Of a stretch of 64,000 bases of DNA, positions 63,875-64,000 are shown one piece after another. The notes beneath the pieces are model-generated. The model did no database searches. It was not told the DNA's origin and was given only the letters and a program-made list of their open reading frames with translations. This DNA comes from Deltaproteobacteria bacterium (GTDB lineage: Bacteria > SAR324 > NAC60-12), in assembly GCA_002685535.1 (NCBI GenBank), contig NYXK01000109.1, positions 58,272 to 122,271 of the forward strand. The letters are read 5' to 3'. Made by a program: the position numbers and the translations under genes. How positions within the stretch are numbered: position 1 is the first letter of the stretch; the number at the start of each line of letters is the position of its first letter.

Positions 63875-64000
63875 CTAGAGCGAACTTGCTGTTATCTCAA
63901 TCATCCTCGCGAATTCTTTCTTCATCTCCTGAATAATATCTCCGCATTCTCCTTGCTGGATAACTTTATGGCCAGCATCTTCGCACAGGCTTTGACACTT
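63875..64000 (-). CDS. Partial gene at the right edge (C-terminus)
   Basis: Reading into the window from 64000, 41 coding-like codons end in TAG at 63875: KCQSLCEDAGHKVIQQGECGD and IIQEMKKEFARMIEITASSL. Amphipathic helix; no family assignable from so little. Confidence 0.4.
   Translation of the reverse strand, partial: KCQSLCEDAGHKVIQQGECGDIIQEMKKEFARMIEITASSL

Noticed and set aside
1..64000. Captain (DUF3435) recombinase or retrotransposon genes
   Set aside because: Looked for tyrosine-recombinase, reverse transcriptase, integrase and DDE patterns in the frames; none was recognisable.

Overview
The window is nuclear DNA of a filamentous ascomycete (Pezizomycotina). Genes carry short introns of about 45-110 nt with GTAAGT-like donors and CTAAC/CTGAC branch sites. 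The families are fungal: 2EXR/F-box-like proteins, an FSH1 hydrolase, DHA1 and monocarboxylate-type MFS permeases, a fungal ferric reductase, a C2H2 factor of the HGHGDKP type and DUF3723. The class looks like Leotiomycetes, but that is only an impression. Genes lie in no operon, are separated by 0.3-1.9 kb of non-coding DNA, and several are broken, repeat-rich or duplicated, so this is an accessory region rather than a conserved housekeeping block.

Layout. 0-5 kb: FSH1 hydrolase, MFS permease, pseudokinase. 5.6-13 kb: bZIP factor, a possible small membrane protein, a 2EXR protein, an orphan Ser/Thr/Pro-rich protein and a small basic protein. 13-16.3 kb: a 72-bp tandem array followed by a DUF3723 gene. 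17.6-24 kb: a coiled-coil protein with a SIM-like tail, then a 997-residue intronless protein joining a JmjC demethylase-type domain to a SET domain, ended by a 25-bp perfect palindrome. 25-35 kb: C2H2 factor, two 2EXR proteins, a SUMO-targeted ubiquitin ligase-like RING protein, a sirtuin and an F-box protein. 36-42 kb: a repeat-rich J-domain protein and three secreted or surface proteins, with a decayed FSH1 copy among them. 43-47 kb: small hypothetical proteins and a second coiled-coil protein with a SIM-like tail. 48-55.5 kb: frameshifted DHA1 permease, Myb/SANT-like protein with repeats, a small cysteine-motif protein, a 2EXR gene broken by a probable inversion, and a MADS-like protein. 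55.6-64 kb: ferric reductase, a small duplicated protein, a zinc/PPxY protein, a patatin-like protein and one partial gene at the right edge.

Main interpretation. DUF3723, ferric reductase and patatin-like genes are three of the four gene families classically reported as cargo of Starship giant transposons (the fourth is NLR). Finding all three within 50 kb, in a region full of repeats and broken genes, suggests that the window lies inside a Starship-like element or its remnant. No DUF3435 'captain' recombinase is visible, so the element's ends are not located and the claim is an inference.

The most unusual gene is the JmjC-SET fusion. It lies within about 14 kb of a sirtuin and a RING protein with tandem SUMO-interacting motifs, which makes a compact set of chromatin- and SUMO-related cargo. 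Joint function is not shown by the sequence.
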